Origin: Petrimonas sp.
GTDB lineage: Bacteria; Bacteroidota; Bacteroidia; Bacteroidales; Dysgonomonadaceae
Direction: 5' to 3'
Length of the DNA: 64,000 bases
NCBI GenBank assembly: GCA_012839475.1
Contig: DUNG01000015.1
Span: 1-64,000 of the forward strand
Shown here: in pieces, positions 26,968-39,248 of the stretch
Position numbering within the stretch: position 1 is the stretch's first letter
Layout: every line of letters begins with the position of its first letter
Notes under the pieces: model-generated
Databases searched by the model: none
Seen by the model: only the letters and a program-made list of their open reading frames with translations
What the model was told of the DNA's origin: nothing
Made by a program: the position numbers and the translations under genes

Positions 26968-27393
26968 TTAGCTGATTTCAATCAACTTGGCTTCCTTAAG
27001 CTTCTCCTCTTTAACCGTGGGAATTTCAACGGTTAACACCCCGTTCTCAACTTTCGCCGAGATTTTGTCCTTTTCCACGTTATCCGGTAGAACCATGGTT
27101 CTCTGGAACTGTGAGTAGGAAAATTCGCGCCTTAGGTAAGTCCCTTTCTTGTCCTTCTCTTCCTCTTCGCTCTTCTTTTCGAAAGAGATTACCAGGTTGT
27201 TTTCCTCGTCTAAGCGAACCAAGCAATCTTCTTTTGTCATTCCTGGAGCGGCTACCTCTACGATGAACCCATCCTCGTTTTGCTGAATGTTTACCGCGGG
27301 AACCGAGCGGCTACTGCGCTCCATCCATTCGTTGCCAAAAAAGTCATTGAAAACACTGGGTAACCAGCTGTTTGATCGTCTAATAATGGTCAT
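26968..27393 (-). CDS. Small heat-shock protein (Hsp20/alpha-crystallin)
   Basis: The 141-residue ATP-independent holdase has a central alpha-crystallin domain (about 35-130): VEVAAPGMTKEDCLVRLDE, then the hallmark AKVENGVLTVEIP near the end. A short C-terminal tail ends KLIEIS, an IxI-like motif used for oligomer assembly. Unusually for this phylum there is a clear Shine-Dalgarno (AAAGGA) 8 bases before the ATG, implying strong translation. A stable hairpin precedes it in the leader region. Confidence 0.93.
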   Translation of the reverse strand: MTIIRRSNSWLPSVFNDFFGNEWMERSSRSVPAVNIQQNEDGFIVEVAAPGMTKEDCLVRLDEENNLVISFEKKSEEEEKDKKGTYLRREFSYSQFQRTMVLPDNVEKDKISAKVENGVLTVEIPTVKEEKLKEAKLIEIS

Positions 27394-27442
27394 AATATTT
27401 GTCCTTTCTTTTTGTTTTGTTGTTACTTGTCGTTACTCTCTT

Positions 27443-27467
27443 ACACCCTTTAATGGGCAAAGGGTGT
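27443..27467 (-). repeat. Perfect 9-bp hairpin upstream of hsp20
   Basis: ACACCCTTT and AAAGGGTGT pair around a 7-base loop. It lies between the previous gene's terminator and the hsp20 start, 50 bases upstream of the ATG. It has no T-run. It could stabilise the 5' end of hsp20 mRNA, bind a repressor (HrcA/CtsR-like inverted repeats are known for heat-shock genes), or be a second terminator hairpin. Confidence 0.5.
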
Positions 27468-27474
27468 GCCGATG

Positions 27475-27502
27475 AAAAAACGCCCCCTTTCCCGAGGGGG
27501 CG
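27475..27502 (-). terminator. Strong intrinsic terminator of the phosphoesterase gene
   Basis: A GC-rich 8-bp stem (CGCCCCCT/AGGGGGCG, 27481-27502) is followed on the minus strand by six T (27475-27480), 85 bases after the stop codon of the phosphoesterase gene. Confidence 0.85.
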
Positions 27503-27587
27503 CATGACATAATGGCTTAATTATAGGGTTTTAACGGCCAGCAATCTGACAAAATGACACACGAGGGGGGTGCTGGTGAACCCTCTT

Positions 27588-29159
27588 CTATTCTTCTAGT
27601 ATCATGTACTCTTTTTCACCGAAATGGGTTTTCCCGTATCGATCGGTTGCCCTAACCTCAATTGTATGTTTTCCCGGGGGCAGGTCAAGACGCATAGTAC
27701 CGCTCCAAAGATGGGTACAGGTTTCCGGGTTTGACGGTCTGCGACCTGGCAGCAGCTCTTCGGTAAAATCCCATTCCACCAGTTTCATCCAGTAGTTGGG
27801 GTCAATACCGGGAGTGTAGCGCATCGGTTTCCATTCGGTATCATCAATCCGGTACTCTACCTTATCGGTTGGGCTGCCCATGAAGAAGTTCACCACGATC
27901 TGCGATGTGGTTCTCCCCTTGTAGGCCACCACTTTGGGAGCGTAGATATTCATCTGGTAGTCGCTTTCCCTGCCTGCTACACGGTAGTCGATGTTGTATT
28001 GATTGCCGTTAATATTCAGGATGGCGTATCCCTGGGGAGTACCGTCGCGCATGGTGGCATCGGGTAGTCCCTGCTCGTCATGTTTGCCCGAATACCAGTC
28101 GCCCGACGTGGTGCCGGCGTTATATTCGTGCAGTGGCTTTTTTCCTTTCCAACCGTGTACTTCGGTATACTCTACCTGGTCTTGAATATGGGTGTGTGCC
28201 GTCATGATCAGCACGTTGTCGTAATCTTTCAGCAGGTCGAACAGCCTCTGTCGGTCTTCCAGCCGGTAGGAGTTGCCCGAGTTATCTTTCATGTGGATGT
28301 GTTGCGATAGCACCACCAGTTTGTCTTTGGGAACATGCTTCAGGTTGTTCTCCAGGAACCGAAACTGATCTTCACGGTAGCCGGCCCAGTAGCCCTGCCT
28401 ACCACGCGGGTCGGGATAGAGGATGTTGTCAATAATGATGAAGTGCGCGTTACCCCAATTAAACGCGTAGTTTGCGCTCCCGAAATTGAGCTCGAACGTC
28501 TCATCCGATAACTCATCGGTTGTCGCGTCGTAGTTCATATCGTGGTTACCCATCACGTTGTACCAGGGGAGTTCAAGGAGCCGCATCCGCTCTTTATACG
28601 GCGGATGTAGGTCAAGGTTATCCCCCACGATATCCCCCAGGCTGATACCAAACAGGGTGTTTTCCTTCAACACAACGTTTTTTATAATCTTCTCAGTGAA
28701 GTAGTCGAGGTCTTGCATGGAGTAGGGCTGCGGGTCACCGAAGACGATAACCGAAAAATCGGTTGGCTCCTCCTGCTCATACAGCGGGAAGTTAATCGAC
28801 TTGGGAAGCTCCCCGGTAGGGGGTACCCCCTTGTAAGTGAACGACTCAGGTGACCCTTCTGGCTTGTGATGATAATAAAACTGAGGAATAAAATCTTCAT
28901 TCACCGGGGTTTTATAACCCGATGGTTTTATCACAAAAATAGTGTTCCCTTCTGAAACAGGAATCGTGTAGAAACCTTTTGAATCGGTTAAAACCACATC
29001 CGAACCATTGGATACGGCTACATTGGGGATACCCGCTTCACGACGTTCCTTGCGTCCGTTTCGATTTGCATCGTTATACACGTAACCTTTGGCAATTTGT
29101 TGAGAAAACGCTGTAAAAGCGATACATAAAGTAATTAGCGTGAGTAAATTTTTCTTCAT
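27588..29159 (-). CDS. Secreted calcineurin-like phosphoesterase with MetallophosN/C domains
   Basis: The 523-residue protein has a signal peptide (MKKNLLTLITLCIAFTAFSQ), an N-terminal Ig-like module (about 22-115), a metallophosphoesterase core (VFGDPQP, SLGDIVGDN, MGNHDMNYD, TAHTHIQD supply the di-metal ligands) and a C-terminal beta domain (about 360-520). This three-part layout matches Bacteroidota MetallophosN-Metallophos-MetallophosC proteins. The substrate is unknown; a phosphodiester or phosphomonoester in the periplasm. It is monocistronic, with its own terminator. A -7 box (TATCTTTG, minus strand, 29253-29260) lies 94 bases upstream. Confidence 0.88.
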   Translation of the reverse strand: MKKNLLTLITLCIAFTAFSQQIAKGYVYNDANRNGRKERREAGIPNVAVSNGSDVVLTDSKGFYTIPVSEGNTIFVIKPSGYKTPVNEDFIPQFYYHHKPEGSPESFTYKGVPPTGELPKSINFPLYEQEEPTDFSVIVFGDPQPYSMQDLDYFTEKIIKNVVLKENTLFGISLGDIVGDNLDLHPPYKERMRLLELPWYNVMGNHDMNYDATTDELSDETFELNFGSANYAFNWGNAHFIIIDNILYPDPRGRQGYWAGYREDQFRFLENNLKHVPKDKLVVLSQHIHMKDNSGNSYRLEDRQRLFDLLKDYDNVLIMTAHTHIQDQVEYTEVHGWKGKKPLHEYNAGTTSGDWYSGKHDEQGLPDATMRDGTPQGYAILNINGNQYNIDYRVAGRESDYQMNIYAPKVVAYKGRTTSQIVVNFFMGSPTDKVEYRIDDTEWKPMRYTPGIDPNYWMKLVEWDFTEELLPGRRPSNPETCTHLWSGTMRLDLPPGKHTIEVRATDRYGKTHFGEKEYMILEE

Positions 29160-29462
29160 TGATTTGATATTAAATCATTCAAAACCGAACAATTAAAATG
29201 TTTTTAAAATAATAATCACATTGATAGGTAGTTATACTACCACGCCCCATAACAAAGATATATGATTTTTGCTACGAAGAGGTTTCATTTTTATTAAGAA
29301 TTTGTTACTTAGTTGATTTTTTAAAAAGTCAAACGGAACCATTTATTATTATATTAAAAAAGTTTGTTCCTTTCTTTAGATATGGCCAAACAAATATATA
29401 AATGTAATAAAAACCGCGGGAAAAATCAGATCTCCAGCGGTTATATTCACATTTAATCAATT
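29160..29462. other. AT-rich intergenic stretch
   Basis: These 303 bases hold no CDS that I support. They contain the -7 box TATCTTTG (29253-29260, minus strand) for the phosphoesterase gene and the terminator of the GH2 gene at 29412-29442. Confidence 0.5.
29412..29442 (-). terminator. Probable terminator of the GH2 operon
   Basis: AACCGC (29412-29417) pairs with GCGGTT (29437-29442), with partial inner pairing. On the minus strand the stem is followed by a T-rich stretch. It lies 21 bases past the GH2 stop codon. Confidence 0.5.
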
Positions 29463-32876
<3,414 letters not shown>

Positions 32877-32902
32877 TTAATTTTTATATTGAATCTTATG
32901 TT

Positions 32903-33769
32903 TTAGTTGGTTATCTCCTTCAGTAGTATGTCCGCCAAGCGACTCGTTCCGATTCTGAATAGAGTGGGAGAGAGCCACGCTTCGCCCAGCATTTCTTTCA
33001 CGATGGTGTAGTATTTCACCGCGTCTTTCACCGATGAAACGCCCCCTGAAACTTTGATACCCGTTTTAGTTTTTGTCTTATTATAGTACGACTTAATCGC
33101 ATGACACATCACGTAGACCGCTTCGGGAGAAGCACCAGCATAGATCTTCCCGGTCGACGTCTTCAGAAAATCGCCGCCGCTATATTGCGATAAAATGGAT
33201 GCGCTGTGGATATTGGCGGCTGTTTTAAGTGCCCCCGTTTCCAAGATAACTTTTAGTGTCGCCCCGTGGCAAGCCTCTTTTATTTCACCTATCTCTTCGC
33301 ACATCTCTTCGTACTCTTCATTTAAAAAAAGCCCCAGGTTAAGTACGATGTCAATTTCATCAGCCCCGTTAGCCACGGCAAGGGCTGTTTCTGCGATTTT
33401 TACCTCGGTAAATGTTTGTGACGCAGGAAAGCCTCCTGACACCGCGGCAATGCGTACATCTGCCGTTAAGGCCTCTTTCACTCTTGCCACGAGGTTGGGA
33501 TAGACGCAAATGGCCGCAACGTTCTCTATTTCGGGATTTGAACCATCGAAATCGTTCACTTTTTCGGTAAATCGCCACACCTCCTCTTTCGTGTCGGTGC
33601 TGTTGAGGGTGGTTAAGTCGATGCATGAATAGAGCAATTTCCACACTTCACCCGTGTTGTTTACTACAAATTTCTCGGCGATTAATTTGTCTACTTTGTC
33701 AGAAACCTCTTCGTCCGTAAGTGAAAAGGGATGATTTTGCAGTGCCTTATAGTATCTGTTCTCTTCCAT
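32903..33769 (-). CDS. deoC: Deoxyribose-phosphate aldolase
   Basis: The 288-residue class I aldolase cleaves 2-deoxyribose-5-phosphate to glyceraldehyde-3-phosphate and acetaldehyde. The Schiff-base Lys is in DFLKTSTGK (about 195), the proton-relay Lys in GIKVSGGV (about 230), and VILETGAL precedes them. It has an N-terminal extension of about 45 residues relative to E. coli DeoC, usual in Bacteroidota. It sits in the conserved block with the MazG-like gene and dtd. Confidence 0.95.
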   Translation of the reverse strand: MEENRYYKALQNHPFSLTDEEVSDKVDKLIAEKFVVNNTGEVWKLLYSCIDLTTLNSTDTKEEVWRFTEKVNDFDGSNPEIENVAAICVYPNLVARVKEALTADVRIAAVSGGFPASQTFTEVKIAETALAVANGADEIDIVLNLGLFLNEEYEEMCEEIGEIKEACHGATLKVILETGALKTAANIHSASILSQYSGGDFLKTSTGKIYAGASPEAVYVMCHAIKSYYNKTKTKTGIKVSGGVSSVKDAVKYYTIVKEMLGEAWLSPTLFRIGTSRLADILLKEITN

Positions 33770-33808
33770 TATCTGTCTGTTTATTAGGTTAATATGATTT
33801 TAATAGCT

Positions 33809-34150
33809 CTATAAACCGTTATGGTTTTTTAATTTCTCGTTTTCTAGATGGCGTTCAGCATCTCTTTTTGTTTTTTTCTCCATGTTTTTTTGAAAAGCCT
33901 CGGTTAAGTCCACCCCAGTTTGGTTGGCAAGGCAGAGCAACACCCACAGAACATCTGCCATCTCATCGGCTAAATTGCCTTTTTTGTCGGATTCCTTGAA
34001 AGATTGATCACCGTAAGTTCGCACTATAATACGTGCTAATTCTCCTACCTCTTCAGTAAGTATCGCCATATTGGTCAATTCGCTAAAATAGCGCACGCCG
34101 TAGGTTTTTATCCATTGGTCTGCTTTTCGTTGCGCCTCTTTTATGGTCAT
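33809..34150 (-). CDS. MazG-like nucleotide pyrophosphohydrolase
   Basis: The protein is about 113 residues from MTIKEAQ (ATG 34150), which matches the usual start of Bacteroidales homologs; ATG 34171 is in frame 7 codons upstream. MazG helix motifs with metal-binding acids are TEEVGEL and DEMADVLWVLLCL. It likely hydrolyses non-canonical NTPs or dNTPs in the cytoplasm. It lies 47 bases after dtd and 39 bases before deoC. Confidence 0.85.
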   Translation of the reverse strand: MTIKEAQRKADQWIKTYGVRYFSELTNMAILTEEVGELARIIVRTYGDQSFKESDKKGNLADEMADVLWVLLCLANQTGVDLTEAFQKNMEKKTKRDAERHLENEKLKNHNGL

Positions 34151-34197
34151 CTCTATATCATTTAACCACAATTTGACACCCTATCAAACGGTTCGGT

Positions 34198-34650
34198 TTA
34201 CTCTTTTACTTTAGAGTCTATCCAAATAGTAACGGGTCCATCATTTACAAGATGAACTTTCATGTCGGCTCCAAACTCCCCTGTTTGCACTGGTTTACCA
34301 AACATTTTCGTCAGTGTTTCGCAAAACTTTTCATACAAAGGGATAGAAATATCGGGTTTTGCCGCTCGTAGATAAGATGGGCGATTCCCTTTTTTCGTAC
34401 TTGCATGGAGTGTGAATTGTGAAACTACCAGGATATCCCCTCCAATATCCATAACCGATCGGTTCATAACCCCGTTTTCATCGTCAAATATACGCAGATT
34501 AATTGTCTTTTTACAAAGAAAATCGATATCCTCCTCTTCGTCTGCCTCTTCTATACCTACCAGGAGCAACAACCCCTCGTTGATGCCGCTTTTTTTCTCA
34601 CCCTTTATCTCTACCTCGGCGTGTGAAACCCGCTGAATCAGTAACCGCAT
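34198..34650 (-). CDS. dtd: D-aminoacyl-tRNA deacylase
   Basis: The 150-residue enzyme removes D-amino acids (and Gly mischarged on tRNA-Ala) from tRNA. Both active-site signatures are present: SQFTLHAS (about 77) and the cross-subunit NDGPVTIW near the C-terminus; dimers share active sites. Length is standard. A minus-strand -7 box lies 16 bases upstream, so dtd may have its own start even though it lies in the uvrC-to-deoC run. Confidence 0.96.
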   Translation of the reverse strand: MRLLIQRVSHAEVEIKGEKKSGINEGLLLLVGIEEADEEEDIDFLCKKTINLRIFDDENGVMNRSVMDIGGDILVVSQFTLHASTKKGNRPSYLRAAKPDISIPLYEKFCETLTKMFGKPVQTGEFGADMKVHLVNDGPVTIWIDSKVKE

Positions 34651-34665
34651 ATCCTTATTTGTTTA

Positions 34666-34673
34666 CAAAGTTA
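34666..34673 (-). promoter_or_regulatory. -7 box of dtd
   Basis: TAACTTTG on the minus strand matches TAnnTTTG. TTTG at 34699-34702 could be the -33 element but the 25-base spacer is long. Confidence 0.4.
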
Positions 34674-34815
34674 AACTCTATTTCTTCTTTTTACGTTTCA
34701 AATAGTTTATTTAATTCTCGTTTTATTTACTTTATTTATTCACCCTCCCATGTTCACATTTTTTGTAACCCCTTTTTCTAAAAATAGACAATTTCCCCCA
34801 TTAAGCTTTTATCAA

Positions 34816-36645
34816 CTATCTGCTTTTCTGTTCAGATGCATTTATCCATTTACGTATGATGCTCCCTTTAGAGGGTCCGATGAGCGCGATGATCTCCTCC
34901 TGCTCCGCCTCTTTTAAACGCTTAATGCTTTTAAAGTGTGAGAGTAATTTGTTCTTTGTCACCGGCCCAATACCTTTCACATCATCCAGTTCAGAAATCA
35001 CCTGCCGTTTACTTCTTTGCTTCCTGTGAAATGTGAGTCCAAACCGATGCGCTTCGTCTCTCAACCGTTGGATAAGTTTCAAAGTTTCTGAGTTTTTGTC
35101 GATGTATAACGGAATCGGATCATTAGGGTAATAGATCTCTTCCAGTCGCTCTGCAATACCAATCATCGCTATTTTTCCTCCCAATCCCACCTTTTCCAGG
35201 GCTTCTATGGCCGCGTTTAGTTGTCCCTTACCTCCGTCAATAACAACCAGTTGAGGTAATTGACCCCCCTCTTTCAATAGACGTACATACCTTCTTCCAA
35301 CCACTTCCCGCATCGAAGCGTAATCATCAGGACCCGACACGCCTTTAATGTTGTAATGACGGTACTCCTTTTTTGATGGTTGCCCCTTTTTAAATACTAT
35401 GCATGCCGCTACCGGGTTACTACCCTGTATATTTGAATTGTCGAAACACTCTATATGTAACGGTATCTCCTTGAGCCTTAAATCCCTTTTTACTGTAGAT
35501 AGAATCCGCGTAGTTCGTTGTTCGGGGTTAAGCATCTCTGCCCTTTTCAACCTATCCACCTTGTATTGCTTCACATTCATTTCGGAGAGTTTAAGTAGTT
35601 TTCTCTTTTCTCCCCGTATCGGCACGGTGAATTGTACCCCCTCTATCTTTAAGTCAGGTATGAACGGTACGATTATCTCTCTCATCACGCTTCCGAAACG
35701 TTGTCGCATCTCAACGATACCCATTCCGAGTAGCTCTTCGGCTGTTTCATCCAAACGCTTCTTGTATTCAAAGGTGTAGGCTCTGATCACCCCCCCGTTA
35801 ACCACATGCAAGTAGTTCACGAAAGCCGACGTTTCGCTCTCTTCTATCGAGAATACATCAAGGTTATAGTTTACGTTGCTTACCACCATCGACTTTTCTC
35901 TGAAGCTGCCTATAAGAAAAAGTTTTTCTTTTAGTTCATTTGCCTCCTCGAACCGTAACTGTTCGGACAATGCCTCCATCTTTTCCCTAACCTCTTTTTC
36001 GATGATCGAAATGTTTCCCTTTAGTATTTCTACAACCTCTTCTACGTTTTTCTTGTACTCCTCGCTGCTTTGCAACCCCTCACACGGTCCCTTACACCGT
36101 TTGATGTGGTATTCCAGGCATACCTTGAATTTTCCCGCCTTAATATCTTCGTCGTTGAGGTTGTATCGACAGCTCCGGATCTTGTATACCTTTCTGACGA
36201 TATCTAGTAGTGCTTTTACTGATTGCACCGACGTGTAAGGGCCAAAATAGTTTGCATAACTAACCCTTGATCCTTTACCTGCTCTTTCAATATTTCGTGT
36301 CTTATAAACCCTTGGAAATGGTTCACGTGTTACCGCTATGTACGGGTAACTCTTATCGTCCTTCAACTGCACGTTGTATCGTGGCTGTAACTCTTTTATC
36401 AGGTTGTTTTCCAAGAGGAACGTGTCCTCTTCGGAATTGACCACGATATATTTTATCTTACGGATCTTCCGAACCAGAATCCTAGTCTTTGGGCTATCAT
36501 GCTCTCGATCGAAGTATGAAGAGACCCTCCTTTTCAGGTCCTTGGCTTTTCCCACGTATATCACGCTACCATTTTCATCGTAGAACTGGTAACAACCCGG
36601 TTTGCGCGGAATAATTGTCAATGTCTGCCTGATCTCCTCCGTCAT
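34816..36645 (-). CDS. uvrC: Excinuclease ABC subunit C
   Basis: The 609-residue UvrC makes the dual incisions of nucleotide excision repair. It contains the GIY-YIG nuclease for 3' incision (KPGCYQFYDENGSVIYVGKA, residues about 15-34), a Cys-containing region with CKGPCEGL, a UVR UvrB-binding segment (about 200-235), an RNase H-like nuclease for 5' incision (ECFDNSNIQG, VIDGGKGQL) and C-terminal helix-hairpin-helix motifs (LDDVKGIGPVTKNKLL). All domains are intact. It starts 15 bases after apt. Confidence 0.97.
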   Translation of the reverse strand: MTEEIRQTLTIIPRKPGCYQFYDENGSVIYVGKAKDLKRRVSSYFDREHDSPKTRILVRKIRKIKYIVVNSEEDTFLLENNLIKELQPRYNVQLKDDKSYPYIAVTREPFPRVYKTRNIERAGKGSRVSYANYFGPYTSVQSVKALLDIVRKVYKIRSCRYNLNDEDIKAGKFKVCLEYHIKRCKGPCEGLQSSEEYKKNVEEVVEILKGNISIIEKEVREKMEALSEQLRFEEANELKEKLFLIGSFREKSMVVSNVNYNLDVFSIEESETSAFVNYLHVVNGGVIRAYTFEYKKRLDETAEELLGMGIVEMRQRFGSVMREIIVPFIPDLKIEGVQFTVPIRGEKRKLLKLSEMNVKQYKVDRLKRAEMLNPEQRTTRILSTVKRDLRLKEIPLHIECFDNSNIQGSNPVAACIVFKKGQPSKKEYRHYNIKGVSGPDDYASMREVVGRRYVRLLKEGGQLPQLVVIDGGKGQLNAAIEALEKVGLGGKIAMIGIAERLEEIYYPNDPIPLYIDKNSETLKLIQRLRDEAHRFGLTFHRKQRSKRQVISELDDVKGIGPVTKNKLLSHFKSIKRLKEAEQEEIIALIGPSKGSIIRKWINASEQKSR

Positions 36646-36660
36646 TTACGGCTTACTTTT

Positions 36661-37185
36661 TTAAAATTTTATCATCGACAGCACTTCCACCTCCTCAGGA
36701 AACTGTTTTCTCCCGCCAAGCCCTTCCAGTTCAATGAGAAAGTTTATATAGACCTCCTTTACTCCAAGCTTTTTCACTAGTTTATGTGCTGCAACCATTG
36801 TTCCTCCCGTTGCCAATAGGTCGTCATGAATGAGTACCACATCGTCAGGTGTTAGTGCATCCTCGTGAATCTGGATCGCGTCTTCACCGTACTCTTTCGT
36901 ATATCTTTCTTCAATTACCTTGTAAGGAAGTTTCCCCGGTTTTCGTATGGGCACGAACCCTGCCCCAAGTTTTATGGCAACGGCAGGGCCCATGAAGAAT
37001 CCCCTTGATTCGATACCAACCACCTTGGTGATTCCTCTTTCCTTATAGGTGTCAAACAGGATCTCAGATAACTCTTTCAAGTGATCTGCCGATTGAAACA
37101 GGGTGGTAATGTCTTTGAACTGTATACCCTGTATAGGGAAGTCAGGAATGTTTCTCACCGCTTTTTTTAAACTTTCAATACTCAT
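36661..37185 (-). CDS. apt: Adenine phosphoribosyltransferase
   Basis: The protein has 174 residues from ATG 37185. The frame stays open upstream to 37443, but that extension overlaps mnmG and includes the parS-like palindrome, so it is not coding. The enzyme makes AMP from adenine and PRPP. The PRPP-binding motif is VLIHDDLLATGGTM, and GIESRGFFMG and RKPGKLPY are family signatures. It lies between mnmG and uvrC in the conserved minus-strand run. Confidence 0.95.
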   Translation of the reverse strand: MSIESLKKAVRNIPDFPIQGIQFKDITTLFQSADHLKELSEILFDTYKERGITKVVGIESRGFFMGPAVAIKLGAGFVPIRKPGKLPYKVIEERYTKEYGEDAIQIHEDALTPDDVVLIHDDLLATGGTMVAAHKLVKKLGVKEVYINFLIELEGLGGRKQFPEEVEVLSMIKF

Positions 37186-37203
37186 TTTTTTATACTTTTT
37201 ACA

Positions 37204-37221
37204 ATGTTCCACGTGGAACAT
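37204..37221. promoter_or_regulatory. parS-like ParB-binding palindrome
   Basis: ATGTTCCACGTGGAACAT is a perfect 18-bp palindrome in the mnmG-apt gap. Its core GTTCCACGTGGAAC equals the Pseudomonas-type parS and differs from the B. subtilis form only by symmetric T/C changes. parS sites cluster near chromosome origins, and mnmG (gidA) is often origin-proximal. No parA/parB is in the window. Confidence 0.75.
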
Positions 37222-37369
37222 TTTTGTTTTCTTTCCAAGAGAGCTGTTCGCGTAACGGGCGAAAACCCCTGCCTGAAGGGAGTGTCTCTCTATACGTGTT
37301 TTTATAACACCATCATCGTGGAGGTGAAAGGCTTCAAACTTTAGGAGATCACCCCTGTCACCATTCCTG

Positions 37370-39244
37370 TCATCGTCCCAATAGAACCAGTAGCACGGAG
37401 ATGTCGTTTGGCGACACACCCGGTATCCTGCTTGCCTGGGCAATGGTCTCTGGGTTAATTTTCGTCAACTTCTGCCGTGCTTCAGTTGATAGGGACTGAA
37501 TTTCGTCATAATTGAACTTGTCTTTTATCCGGATCCCTTCCAGCCGGGTGAGTTTATCAGCCATCAACCGCTCTCGCTTGATGTAGCCACTGTACTTGAT
37601 TTTTACTTCGGCCGACTCGATCACCTCCTCTTTCCGGTCGTGCAACGATTCGAGCAACTCTTTCAACGGGGCAACTGCCTGTGACATGATAGTAAGGTCG
37701 ATGTTTGGACGGGTCAGTAAATCAACAAGTTTAACCCCTTGCCTCAGCGGTGCGGTGCCCATCTTTTCGAGGAAAGGGTTGATCCGATTGGCTTTGATGG
37801 AGAAATTGGTGGCAAAGTCGAGGACGGATGCCACCATCTCCTCTTTCGTTTCCAAAAGTTTCACCCTTTCTGCTGTGGCTAAACCGATCTCGTGGGATTT
37901 TCTCGTCAGCCGTTCGTCCGCGTTGTCTTGGCGCAGCAATATACGATATTCCGCGCGTGAGGTGAACATCCGGTAGGGCTCGTCTACCCCCTTCGTGATG
38001 AGGTCGTCGATGAGCACGCCGATATAAGCTTCGTCTCTTCGTAGTGTGAACGGGGCTCCCCCGTGGCAGTTCAGGTGGGCGTTTATTCCCGCGATCAATC
38101 CTTGTGCTGCCGCCTCCTCGTATCCGGTCGTCCCGTTTATTTGGCCCGCGAAGAACAGGTTTTTGACCTGTTTGGTCTCGAGGGTGGGGTGGAGTTGTGT
38201 CGGGTCGAAAAAGTCGTATTCGATCGCGTAACCAGGCCTAAAGATATGCGCATTTCGGAATGCGGGAACGAGGTGTAACGCGTTTAGCTGCGTTTGCAAG
38301 GGGAGGGAAGAGGAGAACCCGTTCAGGTAATACTCGTTGGTTCGCTCCCCTTCCGGTTCCAGGAAAAGGAGGTGGTTGTCCTTATCTGGGAAGGTGACGA
38401 TTTTCGTTTCGATGCTCGGGCAGTAGCGCGGGCCGATGCTCTGTATCTGGCCGTTGTAGAGCGGGGAGGCATGTAACCCTTCTCGCAACGCTTCATGTAC
38501 CTCTTCGCTGGTATAGGTCATCCAGCAGCTGCGCTGTTTGAGGGTACGATGTACGGTAGGCAGGTAGGAAAACTGGTGAAAATCTTCTTCGCCTTTCTGC
38601 TCCTCCATCAGTGAGAAGTCCACCGTCCTGCCGTCTACTCGTACCGGCGTGCCGGTCTTCATCCGGTCGGTAGCAAACCCCTTTGCCATGAGTTGTTCCG
38701 TGAGGCCAAAGGAGGCTGGTTCGCCAATGCGTCCGCCACCCACCTGAACTTTGCCCACGTGGATGAGACCGTTGAGGAAGGTGCCGTTGGTCAGGATTAC
38801 CGACTTCGCGGAAAATTTTACCCCTAGCCGCGTCTTCACACCCGTTACTGATGCTTGATCGAACGTGAGTTCGGTGACCATATCCTGCCACATGTCCAGG
38901 TTACTCGTGTTCTCGATAACCTCGCGCCATGTTTCTATGAATTTCACGCGGTCATTTTGCGTGCGGGGACTCCACATCGCGGGTCCTTTCGAACGGTTCA
39001 GCATGCGAAATTGAATGGCAGTCTTATCGCTCACGATCCCGCTCTGTCCACCCAGCGCGTCAATCTCACGAACGATCTGTCCCTTTGCGATACCGCCCAT
39101 GGCCGGGTTACAGCTCATCTGGGCGATCTTATTCATATCCATCGTGATAAGTAGCGTCTTTGACCCTAAGTTAGCCGCTGCGGTGGCTGCTTCGCAGCCC
39201 GCGTGCCCGGCTCCTACCACGATGATGTCGTACTTGAATCTCAT
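37370..39244 (-). CDS. mnmG: tRNA uridine-5-carboxymethylaminomethyl modification enzyme MnmG
   Basis: The protein has 624 residues from MRFKYD (ATG 39244); ATG 39313 would overlap ybeY by 65 bases. FAD-binding GxGxxG is VVGAGHAGCEAA near the N-terminus. AQMSCNPAMGGIAKG and PRYCPSIETKI are hallmark MnmG stretches, and the C-terminal helical domain that binds MnmE and tRNA is complete (GVSPNDISVLLVLLGR at the end). With MnmE it installs the cmnm5 group on wobble U34. It starts 4 bases after ybeY stops. Confidence 0.96.
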   Translation of the reverse strand: MRFKYDIIVVGAGHAGCEAATAAANLGSKTLLITMDMNKIAQMSCNPAMGGIAKGQIVREIDALGGQSGIVSDKTAIQFRMLNRSKGPAMWSPRTQNDRVKFIETWREVIENTSNLDMWQDMVTELTFDQASVTGVKTRLGVKFSAKSVILTNGTFLNGLIHVGKVQVGGGRIGEPASFGLTEQLMAKGFATDRMKTGTPVRVDGRTVDFSLMEEQKGEEDFHQFSYLPTVHRTLKQRSCWMTYTSEEVHEALREGLHASPLYNGQIQSIGPRYCPSIETKIVTFPDKDNHLLFLEPEGERTNEYYLNGFSSSLPLQTQLNALHLVPAFRNAHIFRPGYAIEYDFFDPTQLHPTLETKQVKNLFFAGQINGTTGYEEAAAQGLIAGINAHLNCHGGAPFTLRRDEAYIGVLIDDLITKGVDEPYRMFTSRAEYRILLRQDNADERLTRKSHEIGLATAERVKLLETKEEMVASVLDFATNFSIKANRINPFLEKMGTAPLRQGVKLVDLLTRPNIDLTIMSQAVAPLKELLESLHDRKEEVIESAEVKIKYSGYIKRERLMADKLTRLEGIRIKDKFNYDEIQSLSTEARQKLTKINPETIAQASRIPGVSPNDISVLLVLLGR

Positions 39245-39248
39245 TGTT

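Noticed and set aside
37186-37443. N-terminal extension of apt
   Set aside because: It overlaps mnmG and includes the parS-like palindrome; the conserved Apt start is at 37185.
38754-38767. Second CCACGTGG motif resembling parS, within mnmG
   Set aside because: Only the central 8-10 bases match and the flanks are not palindromic; it is coding sequence.
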